From an uncultured Mogibacterium sp. (lineage in GTDB: Bacteria; Bacillota; Clostridia; Peptostreptococcales; Anaerovoracaceae): a stretch of 48,307 bases of DNA. Below the pieces are notes generated by a model. That model saw only the letters and a list, made by a program, of their open reading frames with translations, was not told the DNA's origin and did not search any database. A program made the position numbers and the translations under genes. The stretch lies in contig NZ_CALISE010000006.1 in assembly GCF_938041965.1 (NCBI RefSeq), forward strand, positions 1 to 48,307, given 5' to 3'. Shown piece after piece: positions 33,559 through 43,032 of this stretch; positions within the stretch are counted from its first letter, which is position 1, and each line of letters starts with the position of its first letter.

Positions 33559-34788
33559 ATGAATAACAACAAAAGATGGTTGTATCTCGGAATGGCGACT
33601 ATTTCAACGCTGTTCCTCGGACTTATTTACGCATGGTCACTGTTTAGAACTCCTTTTGCAGAGGTGTTCAAGACATGGACAGTAGCACAGATGTCGATGA
33701 CATTCACTATATCGATGATTATGTTCTGCTTGGGCGGACTCATCGGTGGTCATCTCGGCAAGGTGTTCGGTGTAAAGCTCAGAATTCTTATATCTGGTGC
33801 ACTGCTTCTCATCGGATTCTTCATGGTTTCGACTTTGAATACAGCAGATGCTTCGGGAAGTCTCACGAAGCTTTATATATTCTACGGCGTATTCGGTGGA
33901 GGCGGCGTAGGTGTTGGATATAATGCCGTTATCACCACTATCACTAAGTGGTTCCCAGACAAGGTTGGTCTTGCTTCGGGAATTATGCTCATGGGATTCG
34001 GTCTAGGTGGACTTGCCCTCGGAAGTGTTGTAACTAAGTTCATTGTGAAGTATGGAATTTTCTCAACATTCAAGATTCTAGCTATCACAATTTTCATAGT
34101 AATGGTTGTTGCAGCTATCATCATTAAGGCTCCCGAGGCGCCTGCAGCAGGTGCAAGCAAGGCTGCTGCAACTGATGACAAGGTTCATCACTATTCAGCT
34201 GCAGAGATGATGAAAACAGGCAGATTCTGGGTGTTCTTCATCTGGGCTGTTGCTCTCAATTCGGCAGGTCTGATGGTTATCAACAGTGCGGCTAATATCT
34301 CGCTTGCTTACGGTGGATCTGCGGTACTCGGGATGATTGTTTCGCTGTTTAACGGAGCAGGAAGAATCGTTACAGGTAATAACTTTGATAAGTTTGGCAG
34401 AAAGACGACTGCTATTGTAAATAACTTATTCATGTTTATAGCAGGTGTCCTGCTTGTAATCGGTGGCATGAGTCATTCGCTCATCGCAATCGTCGTTGGA
34501 CTTATCTTCGTAGGTCTAGCTTATGGAGGAACTCCAACGCTCACATCTGCATATATCAATAAGGCGTTCGGACACAAGTATTTTCCAACTAACTTCAGTA
34601 TTGCAAACTTCTCTCTAATCCCAGCAGCAATTATCGGACCTAATATCTCTGCTAAGCTGCTCGAGGCTGCGGGTGGAAAGTATGATTCGAACTTCTATGC
34701 GCTAATCGTATTCACATTGGTAGCATTCGTGCTATGGGTTGCACTAAATGCGACAAGCAAGAAGAGCGATAATGAGGGATACAAGTAG
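33559..34788 (+). CDS. MFS transporter, oxalate/formate antiporter (OFA) family
   Basis: 409 residues, twelve membrane helices. OFA signatures: WLYLGMATISTLFLGLIYAW, VAQMSMTFTISMIMFCLGG, the glycine-rich GVFGGGGVGVGYNAVITTI followed by KWFPDKVGLASGIMLMGFG, and a second-half GRIVTGNNFDKFGRK loop. Family members exchange small carboxylates (oxalate, formate, lactate, pyruvate); the substrate here is unknown. AGGACAGGTGG lies upstream. A structured leader precedes it and a long hairpin follows. Confidence 0.88.
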   Translation: MNNNKRWLYLGMATISTLFLGLIYAWSLFRTPFAEVFKTWTVAQMSMTFTISMIMFCLGGLIGGHLGKVFGVKLRILISGALLLIGFFMVSTLNTADASGSLTKLYIFYGVFGGGGVGVGYNAVITTITKWFPDKVGLASGIMLMGFGLGGLALGSVVTKFIVKYGIFSTFKILAITIFIVMVVAAIIIKAPEAPAAGASKAAATDDKVHHYSAAEMMKTGRFWVFFIWAVALNSAGLMVINSAANISLAYGGSAVLGMIVSLFNGAGRIVTGNNFDKFGRKTTAIVNNLFMFIAGVLLVIGGMSHSLIAIVVGLIFVGLAYGGTPTLTSAYINKAFGHKYFPTNFSIANFSLIPAAIIGPNISAKLLEAAGGKYDSNFYALIVFTLVAFVLWVALNATSKKSDNEGYK

Positions 34789-34861
34789 AGATGATTTAGA
34801 TAAGAGTATGTAATAATTGCAAACTCGATAAATCGGAAAACTATAGCAAAACGAAAAATTA

Positions 34862-34940
34862 TGGCAGTGGTATTTAATCATTTTGATAAAGTGCAAATTA
34901 AGCACTTGTGAAATGATTAAGCCACTGCTATTTTAATTTA
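34862..34940 (+). terminator. Long three-part hairpin, terminator of the OFA gene
   Basis: GCAGTGG/CCACTGC (34864-34870, 34922-34928) encloses TTAATCATTT/AAATGATTAA and an inner AAGTGC/GCACTT stem; ATTTTAATTT follows. The stem is unusually long. Confidence 0.75.
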
Positions 34941-35024
34941 AAGAAATCATAATAAATACAATCGGATTTCTTATGCCAAATGATATATACTTCTATTACA
35001 GACATGACTTAAGGAGGGCGTACC

Positions 35025-35720
35025 GTGAAGATTCTAGTTTGTGATGATGATAGAGAAATAGCTAGAGCGATTGAGATATATCTAAATAATGAAGGCTTTG
35101 AAGTAGTGAAGGCGCACGACGGATTTGAAGCGCTTAACGTGGTGAAAAGTGAGGATGTTAAGCTCGCCATCATGGACGTTATGATGCCTAAGCTCGATGG
35201 AATTCAGGCCACGCAGATGATTAGAAATGAAAAGGATATTCCTATCATCATGCTGTCTGCGAAGTCTGAAGATTATGACAAGATTATCGGGCTCAATATC
35301 GGGGCAGATGATTACGTTACTAAACCTTTCAACCCAATGGAGCTCGTTGCGAGAGTTAAATCGCAGCTTCGCAGGTATACTCAGTTTGGAAATGCGAATG
35401 AGTCATCTGAAGAGGGTATCTATAGAGTGGGCGGACTAACCGTAGATGACAATAGCAAAAAAGTTACTGTAGACGGGCGAAGCGTCACGCTGACGGCTAC
35501 TGAATTTGGCATATTAAAGCTGCTCGCGCAGAGTCCAGACAGGGTGTTTTCAATGGAGCAGATATATGAATCCGTATGGGATGAGCCTGCTTATAATCCT
35601 GAGAATACCGTTGCAGTACACATCAGACATATCAGAGAGAAAGTCGAGATAAACCCTAAGGATCCTAGGTATATAAAGGTAGTATGGGGCACAGGATATA
35701 AACTTGAAGGAGATAACTAA
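35025..35720 (+). CDS. OmpR-family response regulator
   Basis: 231 residues. Receiver domain with acidic Asp8/Asp9, phosphoacceptor Asp51 (MDVMMPKLDG), MLSAKSED and DDYVTKPFNP; then a winged helix with LTATEFGILKLLAQSPDRVFS, VAVHIRHIREK and VWGTGYKLE. It is a DNA-binding regulator activated by the downstream kinase. The start codon is GTG with AAGGAGGG upstream. Its stop overlaps the kinase start by 1 nt. Confidence 0.96.
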   Translation: MKILVCDDDREIARAIEIYLNNEGFEVVKAHDGFEALNVVKSEDVKLAIMDVMMPKLDGIQATQMIRNEKDIPIIMLSAKSEDYDKIIGLNIGADDYVTKPFNPMELVARVKSQLRRYTQFGNANESSEEGIYRVGGLTVDDNSKKVTVDGRSVTLTATEFGILKLLAQSPDRVFSMEQIYESVWDEPAYNPENTVAVHIRHIREKVEINPKDPRYIKVVWGTGYKLEGDN

Positions 35721-37354
35721 TGAGGGAACAAGTCGTAAGGGACGAGTTTCGTGGACTTAAATCCAAGTTCGCCACCTTGGTGGCGACTGTGAGCATGGTG
35801 TTCCTCATCGTCTCAGCAAATAGAATTATCGTATATGAGGCGTATACGAGCGAATACTTCAATGGATATGTCGACAAGAATAAGCTAGTTGGCATACTGA
35901 CGACGAATTTCATACTTCTCATAGTGTTCGGTGCTTTTACGATTGCGGGAGTGGTATTCGCGATATATTTCGCTGGTAAATATGACAGAAAAGGTGGGGT
36001 TCAGTTAAATCTGCTCGACCGAATATTCCCGGAGCTACGAATTCTAGGAATTTTTATAATGGGCATAGGGGTTGTCTATTCTGAAGAGGTTTTCTATGGA
36101 TATATCTTTTCGGGCAAGTCACTAAGCCATATACTGAGAACAATTGTTAAACACGGAATTACAGTTAAGGAATTAAGAGCGCGCAGCTATACGGGGCTGG
36201 GCAAAGAATACTCGGCTTTTAAGCCGGAATGGGTACAGGGTTTCGGCTCGCTTGCGATGATGACCATCTGTCTGCTCCTTGCGATGATTCTGCTCACTTC
36301 GCTCGTAAAGAATATCAAGAACGATGATTTCTTTGAACGCTCAATCATCGGAAAAGTTCTGATGGGCATATACAATATATTCGTGTCGAAGGATATCACG
36401 ATGAAGAGGCTTTATCTCCTCATAATTGTGATTTTTGCACCTGTATATATATGGCAAGGCTGGATATTTGTGGTCATGATTCTAATAATCATATTCGTTC
36501 CGCGGTACTACCATGACTACGCTAGAGTAAGACAAGGCCTGAGAGATATTAAGGAAGGTGACTTCGATAAGAAAGTCGTCGTTAGACATAGGGGCGAGTT
36601 CGAGAGAATGGCAAATGACATAAATGAAATCGCCAAGGCGGAAGAGATTGCCCTCGAAAATGAGCTGCGAAGCCAGAGGCTCCGTAATGAACTCATTTCA
36701 AACGTATCACACGATCTCAAGACACCACTTACATCGATGGTTACTTACATAGATTTACTCAAGATACAGGGGCTCGATAGTCCAGATGCGATGTCTTACC
36801 TCGAGATTATCGATCAGAAGACCAAGAGACTTCAGAAACTGAGCGGTGACCTATTTGAAGCGACTAAGGCATCAAGTGGGGCTATGCCTATCAGCATCGA
36901 AGTTATAGATCTAAACGGTATGGCGCAGCAAGTCGTCGGGGAGCTTAACGACATCTTTGTTGCCGCAGATGTAGAGGTTCACTGTGAAAAGAACGATGAA
37001 CACGTATACGTAAATGCCGATGGGAAGATGCTATGGCGTGTAATCGAGAACCTGCTGACCAATGTCAGCAAGTATAGCATGCCGGGGACAAGGGCATACG
37101 TGAAGGTTAGAGAGATGGGGAAATTTGCAGCGCTAGAGATTAGCAACGTGTCGAGAGATGCTCTCGATATGGAACCAGATGAGCTGATGGAGAGATTTAA
37201 GCGAGGCGACAAGTCAAGAAACACTGAGGGCAGTGGACTAGGTCTTGCTATCGCCAGAGACCTAATGCACATGATGGATGGAGATGTCAGACTGGGAATC
37301 GACGGAGACCTGTTTAAAGCCAGGGTTTTGATTCCGCGTGTTGGGCAGAGGTAG
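35720..37354 (+). CDS. Multi-pass sensor histidine kinase
   Basis: 544 residues. About six membrane segments in the first half (near 20-40, 55-80, 95-120, 170-195, 220-265), then a HAMP-like linker, the HisKA box NVSHDLKTPLTSM (His near residue 330) and a HATPase_c domain with WRVIENLLTNVSKYS and GSGLGLAIARDLM. The N-terminal sensory part has no recognisable domain and may sense in the membrane. It forms a two-component system with the OmpR regulator. Architecture resembles VanS- or BceS-like kinases only loosely. Confidence 0.93.
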   Translation: MREQVVRDEFRGLKSKFATLVATVSMVFLIVSANRIIVYEAYTSEYFNGYVDKNKLVGILTTNFILLIVFGAFTIAGVVFAIYFAGKYDRKGGVQLNLLDRIFPELRILGIFIMGIGVVYSEEVFYGYIFSGKSLSHILRTIVKHGITVKELRARSYTGLGKEYSAFKPEWVQGFGSLAMMTICLLLAMILLTSLVKNIKNDDFFERSIIGKVLMGIYNIFVSKDITMKRLYLLIIVIFAPVYIWQGWIFVVMILIIIFVPRYYHDYARVRQGLRDIKEGDFDKKVVVRHRGEFERMANDINEIAKAEEIALENELRSQRLRNELISNVSHDLKTPLTSMVTYIDLLKIQGLDSPDAMSYLEIIDQKTKRLQKLSGDLFEATKASSGAMPISIEVIDLNGMAQQVVGELNDIFVAADVEVHCEKNDEHVYVNADGKMLWRVIENLLTNVSKYSMPGTRAYVKVREMGKFAALEISNVSRDALDMEPDELMERFKRGDKSRNTEGSGLGLAIARDLMHMMDGDVRLGIDGDLFKARVLIPRVGQR

Positions 37355-37363
37355 GAGATTATT

Positions 37364-37615
37364 ATGACTAATAAATCGCTATTAAAAGCAGGTGTGTTTT
37401 TGCTGTTTCTCGTATCAGTTATATGCGCCATATTATTCAAAAATGAATCAATAAAATTTGCCTTTACAGCAGTGGCGCTTGTAATTATAGGTGGGTATAA
37501 CACGCTTGACTACAAGTCTTATGGTAATAAAAGCTCCTTAGCATTCGCAATTATGTTCTACTGCTTTAGCGCGTCGTCGATAGCATTCGCTATAATATCA
37601 ACTATAATGGCATAG
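37364..37615 (+). CDS. Small three-helix membrane protein of the two-component operon
   Basis: 83 residues: helices near 8-24, 30-45 and 58-80, with a short polar loop NTLDYKSYGNKSS. It lies 9 nt after the kinase gene with AGGAG 6 nt before the ATG, so it is in the same operon. It may be an accessory of the kinase, but no family is recognised. Confidence 0.75.
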   Translation: MTNKSLLKAGVFLLFLVSVICAILFKNESIKFAFTAVALVIIGGYNTLDYKSYGNKSSLAFAIMFYCFSASSIAFAIISTIMA

Positions 37616-37644
37616 TGGAAAATACATTTAATTAATATCGACTA

Positions 37645-37670
37645 GGGATTGGCAGCGCCAATCCCTTTTA
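37645..37670 (+). terminator. Terminator of the two-component operon
   Basis: 8-bp perfect stem GGGATTGG/CCAATCCC (37645-37652, 37658-37665), 5-nt loop, followed by TTTTA. Confidence 0.88.
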
Positions 37671-37808
37671 TAATGCAAAAACTTTAAAAATGCATAAAAT
37701 ACGAACAGTTATACTCAAACATTCGGAGATACTTCGGTAAAATGCTAAAATTCCGCATAAAAATCTACAATAGATACAACAAAATACGGATTTAGAAAGC
37801 CTTGATTG

Positions 37809-37836
37809 TTGACATTGATGACGCATGTGATAAATT
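37809..37836 (+). promoter_or_regulatory. Candidate promoter of the purine operon
   Basis: TTGACA (37809-37814), 16-bp spacer and TAAATT (37831-37836) preceded by TGA, an extended -10 form. It gives a 5' leader of about 130 nt. The region strongly resembles the butyrate kinase promoter (GACATTGATG and TGTGATA in both). Confidence 0.5.
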
Positions 37837-37972
37837 TAAATTACGATATGAATAGATATTATATCCGTGCTGAGGAAGCTGAAAGTATCAGCTGCAAAGC
37901 GTTAAAAAAATATTGATTAAAGGCGAGTAAAAGACTCTCGTGTTGATAATTAAAGATGGAGGTAAGAGAATT

Positions 37973-38464
37973 ATGAAAAAAGTTGCAGTAATCATGGGCA
38001 GTGACAGCGATCTGCCAGTAGTTGAGAAATGCATCAACGAGCTAAAGAAATATGGGATACTTACAGAAGTACACGTGTACTCTGCACACAGAACACCAGA
38101 TGAAGCAATTGGATTTGCAAAGACTGCTGAAGAGAATGGCTTTGGGGTTATTATCTCTGCAGCAGGTAAGGCAGCACACCTTGGTGGAGTGCTAGCAGCA
38201 AATACAGTTCTACCTGTAGTGGGAATTCCAATTAAGGCTTCTGCACTTGATGGAATGGACGCACTCTTATCCACCGTTCAGATGCCACCGGGAATCCCTG
38301 TTGCATCCATTGCAATCGATGGCGCCAAGAATGCAGCTATATTTGCAGCTGAAATTCTTGCGGTTTCCGATGAACAGCTTAGAATCAAGCTCAGAGAAGA
38401 GCGCAAGAAGGCACACGATGCAGTAATTGAGAAGGATGCTGCAGTATGCGCAAAATTCAACTAA
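37973..38464 (+). CDS. purE: N5-carboxyaminoimidazole ribonucleotide mutase
   Basis: 163 residues. It makes CAIR in purine synthesis. Signatures: MGSDSDLPVVEKC, VYSAHRTPDEA, ISAAGKAAHLGGVLA and PVVGIPIKAS. The start at 37973 has GGAGGT 9 nt upstream; the longer frame lacks support. First gene of purE-purF-purM-purN-purD-purL. I saw no purK in the window, so whether this is a class I or class II enzyme is open. Confidence 0.95.
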   Translation: MKKVAVIMGSDSDLPVVEKCINELKKYGILTEVHVYSAHRTPDEAIGFAKTAEENGFGVIISAAGKAAHLGGVLAANTVLPVVGIPIKASALDGMDALLSTVQMPPGIPVASIAIDGAKNAAIFAAEILAVSDEQLRIKLREERKKAHDAVIEKDAAVCAKFN

Positions 38465-38575
38465 TATTTGCTTAGTTGTGGCAGAATCAGATGCTGATTA
38501 AAATCGTTTAGAATAAACGGATTTCAGCAGGTAAATCAAAAGTATTTAACAGATTATATTAAGGTTAGGAACAGT

Positions 38576-40018
38576 ATGAGTGAGTTAAGAGAAGAATGTG
38601 GAGTAGTGGGCGTTTTCTCTCCAAGGGAGACGTATGAGATAGGCAGAACTGTCTATTATGGCCTTTACTCGCTACAGCACCGCGGACAGGAGAGCTGCGG
38701 AATAGTGGTTAACGATGATGGTGTATTTGCCAGCCACAAGGATTTAGGCTTAGTAAACGATGTGTTTAACAACAGCACTCTCGATGAGTTAGGGGTTGGA
38801 AGCCTCGCTGTCGGTCATGTGCGCTACGGAACTACGGGCAAGAATGAGCGTGCAAATGCTCAGCCTATAGTTGTAAATCACATCAAGGGAAGCATGGCTG
38901 TCGCACATAACGGCAATATCGTAAATTCCGGCGATTTGAGAAGAGAGCTTGAGCTTGAGGGTTCTATCTTCCAGACCACAAGTGACACTGAGGTAATCGC
39001 ATATCTGATTACCAAGGAGAGACTCCGCACAGATTGTACAGAAAATGCGATTAATGCAGCGATGCACAGACTAAAAGGTGCATATTCACTATGTGTGATG
39101 TCACCTAATAAGTTAATCGCCGTTCGTGACGATAGGGGCTTTAGACCACTATGTTACGGTCTCACAGAGGATGGCAGATATGTCGTGGCATCCGAGTCAT
39201 GTGCGCTCGATGCGGTAGGAGCAAAATTCGTCAGAGACATAGAGCCTGGGGAAATAGTTATCTTCAACCATGATGGCATTCGCAGCATCAAGGATCACTG
39301 TAACAAGAATCCTAAGTCGATATGTATATTTGAATACATCTACTTCGCAAGACCTGACTCCAAGATCGACGGCATCAGTGTTCACCGCGCTAGAGTTGAA
39401 GCTGGTAGGGCACTGGCGATTGACTATCCAGTCGATGCGGACATCGTAATCGGAGTACCTGACTCAGGACTTGATGCAGCTGTAGGATATGCGCGCGAGT
39501 CTGGAATTCCTTACGGCATGGGCTTTGTAAAGAACAAGTATATCGGCCGAACATTTATCGCACCTGGACAGGCACAGCGTGAGAAGCTTGTAAACATCAA
39601 GCTCAACGTAATCGAAGAGACTGTAAGAGGCAAGAGAGTTGTCATGATCGACGACTCCATCGTTAGAGGAACGACTTCAAGAAATATTGTCGAGAAGCTC
39701 AGACATGCAGGAGCAAAGGAAGTGCATCTCATGCTGACAGCACCTCCATTCGTTGACGAGTGCTACTATGGCACCGACGTGTCGGACAAGTCACAGCTAA
39801 TCGCTGCGAACCATACTGTTGATGAGATTTGCACGCTCATCGGCTGCGATTCAATCGGATTCCTCAAGATGGAGAGGCTTCACGAGATGATTGGTACATC
39901 ACCTAATGTGGGATACTGTGATGCATGTTTTGGCGGAGAGTACCCCGCAGGTAGAGCTACCACAGGGAAATTCAAATTCGAGACTAAGCTAAGCGAAAGC
40001 AAGAAAAAGGAGAACTAA
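38576..40018 (+). CDS. purF: Amidophosphoribosyltransferase
   Basis: 480 residues. It transfers the amide of glutamine to PRPP, the first committed step. A short propeptide (MSELREE) precedes nucleophile Cys8 (ECGVVGVF), as in the Bacillus enzyme. The glutaminase domain has LQHRGQESCG and GHVRYGTTG; the phosphoribosyltransferase part has VMIDDSIVRGTT. Cys residues near 395 and in GYCDACFGG (about 451-454) fit the Fe-S cluster of the Bacillus type. Coupled to purM with 1 nt between. Confidence 0.96.
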   Translation: MSELREECGVVGVFSPRETYEIGRTVYYGLYSLQHRGQESCGIVVNDDGVFASHKDLGLVNDVFNNSTLDELGVGSLAVGHVRYGTTGKNERANAQPIVVNHIKGSMAVAHNGNIVNSGDLRRELELEGSIFQTTSDTEVIAYLITKERLRTDCTENAINAAMHRLKGAYSLCVMSPNKLIAVRDDRGFRPLCYGLTEDGRYVVASESCALDAVGAKFVRDIEPGEIVIFNHDGIRSIKDHCNKNPKSICIFEYIYFARPDSKIDGISVHRARVEAGRALAIDYPVDADIVIGVPDSGLDAAVGYARESGIPYGMGFVKNKYIGRTFIAPGQAQREKLVNIKLNVIEETVRGKRVVMIDDSIVRGTTSRNIVEKLRHAGAKEVHLMLTAPPFVDECYYGTDVSDKSQLIAANHTVDEICTLIGCDSIGFLKMERLHEMIGTSPNVGYCDACFGGEYPAGRATTGKFKFETKLSESKKKEN

Positions 40019-40019
40019 G

Positions 40020-41060
40020 ATGAAGAGCCAGAGCGAGAGCTACAAGGAAGCGGGAGTAGATATCACCAGCGGATATAGGGCGGTAGAGCTCATGAAGGAG
40101 CACGTGGGCAAGACCATGAAGTTCGGAAATACAGCTCCTGTAGGTGGCTTCGGCGGACTGCTACAGCCAGACCTGACAGGTATGAGCGAGCCTATCCTAG
40201 TAAGTGGAACCGACGGCGTGGGAACAAAGCTCAAGCTTGCTTTCCTGCAGGACAAGCACGATACGGTGGGTATCGACTGTGTTGCGATGTGTGTTAACGA
40301 CATCATATGTGTGGGTGCAAAGCCTCTGTTCTTCCTCGACTATATAGCTTGTGGCAAGAACGTTCCTGAGAAAATAGCATCCATAGTAAAGGGAGTTGCC
40401 GATGGCTGTATCCAGTCTGAGTGCTGCCTAATCGGTGGCGAAACTGCTGAGATGCCAGGCTTCTATCCTGAAGACGAGTATGACCTAGCTGGATTTGCGG
40501 TTGGAATCGTAGATAAGAGCAAGGTTATCGATATAGAGAAGGTGAGTGAGGGTGACGTGATCATCGGAATCGCATCATCGGGAATCCACTCAAATGGATA
40601 TTCGCTAGTCAGAAAGGTTTTCGACGTTGAGAATGTAGATCTCACGGCAAAGAGAGACGATCTCGGAGGAAGGTCTCTAGGAGAGGCACTTATCGAACCA
40701 ACCAAGATTTACGTAAAGCCGATGACTGAGCTATTCAAGGAGATGACTCCGCACGCAGTAATGCATATCACAGGCGGAGGTTTTTATGAGAACATCCCTC
40801 GCGCACTGCCAGAAGGTATGACAGCTAAGATAGACAAGAAAAGCCTTCAGATACCAGCGATTTTCAAGGTTCTAGCTGAGACAGGAAACATCCCAGAGCG
40901 CGATATGTTCAACACATACAACATGGGTATTGGTATGACTGTAGTTGTGCCTCGTGAGGATTCTGAGAGGGCGCTCGAGATCATAAACGGTGCTGGTGAG
41001 AAGGCGTATGTAATCGGAGAAATCGTTAAAGGAGACGAAGGCGTAATTATCGAAGGATAA
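40020..41060 (+). CDS. purM: Phosphoribosylformylglycinamidine cyclo-ligase
   Basis: 346 residues. It closes FGAM to AIR using ATP. Signatures: GGFGGLLQPDL, GTDGVGTKLKLAF, DCVAMCVNDIICVGAKPLFFLDY, LIGGETAEMPGFY and GIASSGIHSNGYSL, then HITGGGFYENIPR. AAGGAG lies just before the ATG. Confidence 0.97.
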   Translation: MKSQSESYKEAGVDITSGYRAVELMKEHVGKTMKFGNTAPVGGFGGLLQPDLTGMSEPILVSGTDGVGTKLKLAFLQDKHDTVGIDCVAMCVNDIICVGAKPLFFLDYIACGKNVPEKIASIVKGVADGCIQSECCLIGGETAEMPGFYPEDEYDLAGFAVGIVDKSKVIDIEKVSEGDVIIGIASSGIHSNGYSLVRKVFDVENVDLTAKRDDLGGRSLGEALIEPTKIYVKPMTELFKEMTPHAVMHITGGGFYENIPRALPEGMTAKIDKKSLQIPAIFKVLAETGNIPERDMFNTYNMGIGMTVVVPREDSERALEIINGAGEKAYVIGEIVKGDEGVIIEG

Positions 41061-41092
41061 TTAGCCTTGCATATATACGGCAAGGAGTGAAG

Positions 41093-41689
41093 ATGAGTAG
41101 TTTTGCAAAGGTCGCAGTTCTAATATCTGGAGGAGGCACCAACCTGCAGGCTATCATAGATAGGTTGGCAGCAGGTGAGCTTCCGCATGTGGAGCTCGCA
41201 CTGGTAGCTTCGTCTCGCAAGAATGCGGGAGGCCTTGATAGAGCTGATAGAGCAGGTATAAAGCATGTTTATATCGGTAAGGAGAATTTTGAGCAGGATC
41301 TAATAAAACTCCTAGATGAGCACGAGATAGACATCATCGTGCTGGCGGGATTTCTCAAGATTCTTAGTAGCGATTTTGTCAGCAGATACCCAGACAGGAT
41401 TATCAATGTGCATCCATCGCTCATTCCGTCGTTTTGTGGCGACGGCTTCTACGGACTTCGCGTTCACGAGGCTGCACTTTCATACGGTGTCAAGGTGACA
41501 GGTGCAACTGTTCACTTCGTAAATGAAGTTACGGATGGCGGCAAGATTATCGCCCAGCGTGCAGTAGATATTAAGGATGGTGACACTCCCGAAATTCTAC
41601 AGAGACGAGTTATGGAGGAAGCTGAGTGGAAGCTTCTACCAGCGGCAGTCGAAAAGGTCGCAGCAGAGATAGTGGCAAGGAGAGGATAA
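41093..41689 (+). CDS. purN: Phosphoribosylglycinamide formyltransferase
   Basis: 198 residues. It formylates GAR with 10-formyl-THF. Signatures: VLISGGGTNLQAIID, LAGFLKIL, RIINVHPSLIPSF and GATVHFVNEVTDGG, with catalytic Asn, His and Asp in place. The start at 41093 has AAGGAG 5 nt upstream; a GTG six bases earlier is less likely. Overlaps purD by 1 nt. Confidence 0.96.
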   Translation: MSSFAKVAVLISGGGTNLQAIIDRLAAGELPHVELALVASSRKNAGGLDRADRAGIKHVYIGKENFEQDLIKLLDEHEIDIIVLAGFLKILSSDFVSRYPDRIINVHPSLIPSFCGDGFYGLRVHEAALSYGVKVTGATVHFVNEVTDGGKIIAQRAVDIKDGDTPEILQRRVMEEAEWKLLPAAVEKVAAEIVARRG

Positions 41690-42951
41690 TGAATATTGCA
41701 GTAATTGGTGGCGGCGGTAGAGAGCACGCCATAATCAGGAGTCTAAAGCGCAGCAATGGTGTATCGCATATCTATGCACTACCAGGTAACGGCGGTATAG
41801 CTGAAGATGCTGAGTGCGTGGCGGTTGGCGCAAAAGACCTAGACGCGATTGTCGATTTTGCAGTAGAAAAAAAGCTCGACTACGTTGTCGTAGCTCCCGA
41901 CGACCCGCTAGTTCTTGGACTCGTGGACATGCTCGAAGAGAAGGGAATCCCTTGCTTCGGTCCTAATAAAGCAGCGGCGATCATAGAGGGAAGCAAAGCA
42001 TTCTCCAAGAAGCTCATGAAGAAGTATGGAATACCGACTGCGGAGTATGAGATTTTCAGCGATATGAAAGCTGCTCTCGAATACATCGAAACTTGCCCGA
42101 TTCCGACGGTAATCAAGGCTGATGGGCTTGCGCTCGGCAAGGGTGTAATCATCGCTGAAACTCGCGAAGAGGCTAGAGATGGACTCCGCACAATAATGGA
42201 AGACCATAAGTTCGGCGCGAGCGGAGATACTGTAGTCATAGAGGAATTTCTAGAAGGTCCTGAGGTAAGCGTGCTATCGTTCACTGACGGCAAGGTAGTT
42301 AGACCGATGGTTTCCTCGATGGACCACAAGAGAGCTCTAGATGGAGACAAGGGACTAAATACTGGAGGCATGGGCACCGTTGCTCCTAACCCTTACTACA
42401 CAGAGGAGGTTAGTGAGCAGTGTATGGAGCAGATATTTAGGCCTACTATCGAAGCTATGGCAGCTGAGGGAAGGGCTTTTAAGGGATGTCTATACTTCGG
42501 ACTCATGCTCACCAAGGATGGACCGAAGGTCATCGAATACAACAGTAGATTTGGTGATCCTGAGACACAGGTGGTGCTTCCACTCCTAGAGGGAGACCTT
42601 CTAGAAATCATGAGGGCGACTACAGACGGCACACTGGCTGATGTGAAGTTCTCATTTAGAGAAGAAGCCGCATGCTGCGTAGTAGCTGCCTCAGATGGAT
42701 ACCCTGCATCATATGAAAAGGGATTTGAGATAAAGCTTCCTAAGGAGCATGAACACATTTATATCGCAGGCAGTAAGCTCAAAGATGGCAAGCAGGTGAC
42801 AAGCGGCGGTAGAGTTCTCGGCGTGGTTGAGACAGCTCCGACGCTCAGCGAAGCCGTGGATAAAGCCTATGCGAAGCTCGGAGAAGTGCATTTCGATAAT
42901 ATGTATTTTAGAAGAGATATCGGAGCGAAGGCGCTCGCAGCACGAAGATAA
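41689..42951 (+). CDS. purD: Phosphoribosylamine-glycine ligase
   Basis: 420 residues. ATP-grasp enzyme joining glycine to phosphoribosylamine. Signatures: MNIAVIGGGGREHAI, VVAPDDPLVLGLVD, KADGLALGKGVI, EEFLEGPEVSVLSF, GGMGTVAPNPYY and EYNSRFGDPETQ. The start at 41689 overlaps the purN stop; the frame from 41626 is out of place inside purN. Confidence 0.97.
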   Translation: MNIAVIGGGGREHAIIRSLKRSNGVSHIYALPGNGGIAEDAECVAVGAKDLDAIVDFAVEKKLDYVVVAPDDPLVLGLVDMLEEKGIPCFGPNKAAAIIEGSKAFSKKLMKKYGIPTAEYEIFSDMKAALEYIETCPIPTVIKADGLALGKGVIIAETREEARDGLRTIMEDHKFGASGDTVVIEEFLEGPEVSVLSFTDGKVVRPMVSSMDHKRALDGDKGLNTGGMGTVAPNPYYTEEVSEQCMEQIFRPTIEAMAAEGRAFKGCLYFGLMLTKDGPKVIEYNSRFGDPETQVVLPLLEGDLLEIMRATTDGTLADVKFSFREEAACCVVAASDGYPASYEKGFEIKLPKEHEHIYIAGSKLKDGKQVTSGGRVLGVVETAPTLSEAVDKAYAKLGEVHFDNMYFRRDIGAKALAARR

Positions 42952-43032
42952 CGGACGCTTAACTAAGCACTTATCACTTATATTTAAAACTATAACAATA
43001 ATAAATGACTGATTAGAGACAGGAGTAATGGC

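Larger units (their letters stand above)
37616..37972. other. Intergenic region upstream of purE
   Basis: 357 nt. Contains a terminator (37645-37670), a candidate extended -10 promoter (37809-37836) and a small AGCTG/CAGCT hairpin near 37875-37900. I looked for the purine riboswitch core and did not find it. Confidence 0.5.

Noticed and set aside
37616..37972. Possible purine riboswitch ahead of the pur operon
   Set aside because: The conserved core segments and paired loop sequences of the purine aptamer are not present in the leader.
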